Of a DNA stretch of 64,000 bases, positions 62,437 to 64,000 are shown piece after piece. Position 1 is the stretch's first letter; each line of letters begins with the position of its first letter. The notes beneath the pieces were generated by a model, which did not search any database, was not told the origin of the DNA, and was given only the letters and a program-made list of their open reading frames with translations. Origin of the DNA: Maribacter orientalis (lineage in GTDB: Bacteria; Bacteroidota; Bacteroidia; Flavobacteriales; Flavobacteriaceae); assembly GCF_900109345.1 (NCBI RefSeq), contig NZ_FNZN01000003.1, forward strand, positions 124,001-188,000. Direction: 5' to 3'. A program made the position numbers and the translations under genes.

Positions 62437-63363
62437 ATGAAAGTTACAGTAGTTGGTGCAGGGGCAGTAGGTGCTAGTTGTGCAGAGTACATTGCTATTA
62501 AAGATTTCGCATCTGAAGTTGTTATTTTGGACATTAAGGAAGGTTATGCAGAAGGTAAAGCAATGGATTTGATGCAGACTGCATCATTAATGGGATTTGA
62601 TACTAAAATTACAGGCAGTACAAATGATTATGCTAGAACTGCTGATAGCCATATAGCTGTAATTACTTCTGGTATTCCGAGAAAGCCAGGTATGACTAGA
62701 GAAGAATTGATTGGTATAAATGCAGGTATTGTAAAAACTGTTTCAAGTAACCTATTAAAGCATTCTCCAAATGTTATCATAATAGTAGTAAGTAATCCTA
62801 TGGATACTATGACATATTTGGTACACAAAACTACTGGCATCCCTAAAAATAGAATTATAGGTATGGGTGGAGCTTTAGATAGTGCAAGATTTAAATACCG
62901 TTTAGCAGAAGCTATGGAAGCTCCTATTTCAGATATCGATGGCATGGTTATAGGCGGTCATAGCGATACTGGTATGGTTCCATTAACTTCTCATGCGACA
63001 AGAAATAGTATTCGTGTTTCAGAATTTTTATCAGAAGATAGGCTACAACAAGTCGCCGATGATACTAAAGTTGGTGGCGCAACTTTAACGAAGTTGTTAG
63101 GTACAAGTGCTTGGTATGCTCCAGGTGCGGCAGTATCATCAATGGTTCAGGCAATAGCCTGTGACCAGAAGAAGATGTTTCCATGTTCTACCATGCTAGA
63201 TGGCGAATATGGATTAAGTGATATTTGTATCGGTGTTCCTGTAATTTTAGGAAAAGATGGGATCGAGAAAATTATCGATATACCATTAAGTGCCGCTGAA
63301 AAAGCGAAAATGAAGGAGAGCGCAGATGGTGTTTCTAAAACAAATGGCCTTTTAGAGTTGTAG
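62437..63363 (+). CDS. mdh: Malate dehydrogenase
   Basis: Oxidises malate to oxaloacetate with NAD in the TCA cycle. 308 residues, of the LDH-like MDH type. GAGAVGAS at 7-14 binds NAD; Arg82 and Arg88 (PRKPGMTR) contact substrate, Arg151 follows in GGALDSARF, and catalytic His175 lies in GGHSDTGMVP. Arg82 at the discriminating position favours malate over lactate. Single gene with a strong terminator. Confidence 0.96.
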   Translation: MKVTVVGAGAVGASCAEYIAIKDFASEVVILDIKEGYAEGKAMDLMQTASLMGFDTKITGSTNDYARTADSHIAVITSGIPRKPGMTREELIGINAGIVKTVSSNLLKHSPNVIIIVVSNPMDTMTYLVHKTTGIPKNRIIGMGGALDSARFKYRLAEAMEAPISDIDGMVIGGHSDTGMVPLTSHATRNSIRVSEFLSEDRLQQVADDTKVGGATLTKLLGTSAWYAPGAAVSSMVQAIACDQKKMFPCSTMLDGEYGLSDICIGVPVILGKDGIEKIIDIPLSAAEKAKMKESADGVSKTNGLLEL

Positions 63364-63382
63364 TTTATATACTCCTAAACAT

Positions 63383-63425
63383 AAAAGTAAAACCTTTATA
63401 GTCTAACTATAAAGGTTTTACTTTT
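63383..63425 (+). terminator. mdh terminator
   Basis: A 20-base perfect stem, AAAAGTAAAACCTTTATAGT with its complement, around a three-base loop. Confidence 0.85.
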
Positions 63426-63492
63426 ATATGGAAATAGGCTTCTGAAATATTTATAAAGTATAAAATAGACTACCTAGTATAATCTTTCTTTT

Positions 63493-63500
63493 TATATTTG
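63493..63500 (+). promoter_or_regulatory. Putative -7 box for the SecD-P1-like gene
   Basis: TATATTTG matches TAnnTTTG but lies only 4 bases before the ATG at 63505, so the message would be leaderless or nearly so, or a later start is used. Confidence 0.35.
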
Positions 63501-63504
63501 CCGC

Positions 63505-64000
63505 ATGAATGCAAAATGGTGCGTAAGTACTTTAATTATTATTCTAGCCGTATTAGGGCTAAGTCATGAGCAAAAAAAAGCTTCTAATCAGCAAATTCTC
63601 TTACAATTTACAGATGTAGAATTAGCTTCAGAAACTGCTCATGATGAAGTTTTGACAGCAATTACCAAAAGACTAAAGGTCTTAGGTATTGATGCTATTG
63701 AAATTATTGAAAATGACGGGAGACAAGTAAGTATTCGTTATTATAGTAATGTTGATGCATTTAGTGTTAAGGAATTTCTTACTGAAGAAAACCACCTTTC
63801 ATTAAAGTATCAAGATGAAATTCCTTTTGATTTTCCAAAAGAAGAGCTTCCTGAAAAGTATAATCTAGTAGTATCAGATCTGCATCAGCAAGCTGATAAT
63901 GGATTGAGTTTAAATGGAAATCTTGTTTTAATTCAAAAGCAAGATTATAATAGATTTTCTAATCCAGTAATTCTAAAGTTTAATAATACAATAGTTTTTA
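63505..64000 (+). CDS. SecD-P1-like membrane or exported protein (partial at window end)
   Basis: The frame runs from an ATG at 63505 through the window end without a stop, at least 165 codons. One N-terminal hydrophobic segment (LIIILAVLGLS) may be an anchor or signal. The following region, TAITKRLKVLGIDAIEIIENDGRQVSIRYYSNVDAFSVKEFL, resembles the P1 repeat of SecD (RL...G, then I..q..grI..). In Flavobacteriia a SecDF gene often lies downstream of mdh; this could be a small gene before it. The full protein is outside the window, so the identity is tentative. Confidence 0.55.
   Translation, partial: MNAKWCVSTLIIILAVLGLSHEQKKASNQQILLQFTDVELASETAHDEVLTAITKRLKVLGIDAIEIIENDGRQVSIRYYSNVDAFSVKEFLTEENHLSLKYQDEIPFDFPKEELPEKYNLVVSDLHQQADNGLSLNGNLVLIQKQDYNRFSNPVILKFNNTIVF

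Overview
The window reads as a chromosome segment of a marine-type Flavobacteriaceae bacterium (Bacteroidota). Signs of this are the low GC content, the TAnnTTTG-type -7 promoter boxes, the GENNYALAA tmRNA tag, an IntDOT-like integrase, abundant outer-membrane barrels and lipoproteins, and core genes (kdsA, typA, ftsE, asnB, gyrB, mdh) typical of the family. I cannot name the species from the sequence alone.

Layout. Bases 1-4200 are accessory: a broken metalloprotease-like fragment, two small secreted or outer-membrane genes, about 1 kb without genes, and a tyrosine recombinase facing away from the 3' end of the tmRNA gene ssrA (4213-4610, minus strand). This looks like one end of an integrated island or its remnant. 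From 4.8 to 16 kb lie housekeeping and envelope genes: an AlaDH/saccharopine-dehydrogenase-like enzyme, a secreted PHP phosphoesterase, the outer-membrane phospholipase pldA, kdsA, two tandem paralogous barrel proteins, typA, an SDR, a lipoprotein and a polyphosphate glucokinase. From 16.3 to 20.5 kb a secreted dikinase-like protein is translationally coupled to a class A beta-lactamase-fold serine hydrolase, followed by a thoroughly decayed coiled-coil lipoprotein gene.

From 21.7 to 28.6 kb there are a Gfo/Idh/MocA oxidoreductase with an FGE-fold partner, a GH63-like glucosidase, an AraC regulator and a secreted cupin. From 28.6 to 32.4 kb an ATP/ADP-carrier-like transporter fused to HEAT repeats sits behind a second beta-lactamase-fold protein. 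From 32.6 to 37.2 kb a tight operon holds a threonine-synthase-like PLP enzyme, a DUF1611 protein, a dipeptide-epimerase-family enzyme and an NhaD antiporter. The middle two genes match the DgcN/DgcA route for D-glutamate use, and this is the most interesting metabolic module here. A second GH63-like protein of the same length (875 residues) follows on the minus strand.

From 40 to 48 kb come an amidohydrolase, a DUF1801 protein, ftsE, and a TPR protein, outer-membrane barrel and OmpA-like group. From 48 to 64 kb are a NIPSNAP protein, an MFS transporter, a NYN-LOTUS protein, a DUF885 peptidase, an amidohydrolase, DUF2911, asnB, CsbD, gyrB, a secreted barrel-like protein, a small lipoprotein, mdh and a SecD-P1-like protein running off the window. 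Most gene ends carry clear intrinsic terminators. I saw no CRISPR array, intact insertion sequence, rRNA or tRNA.
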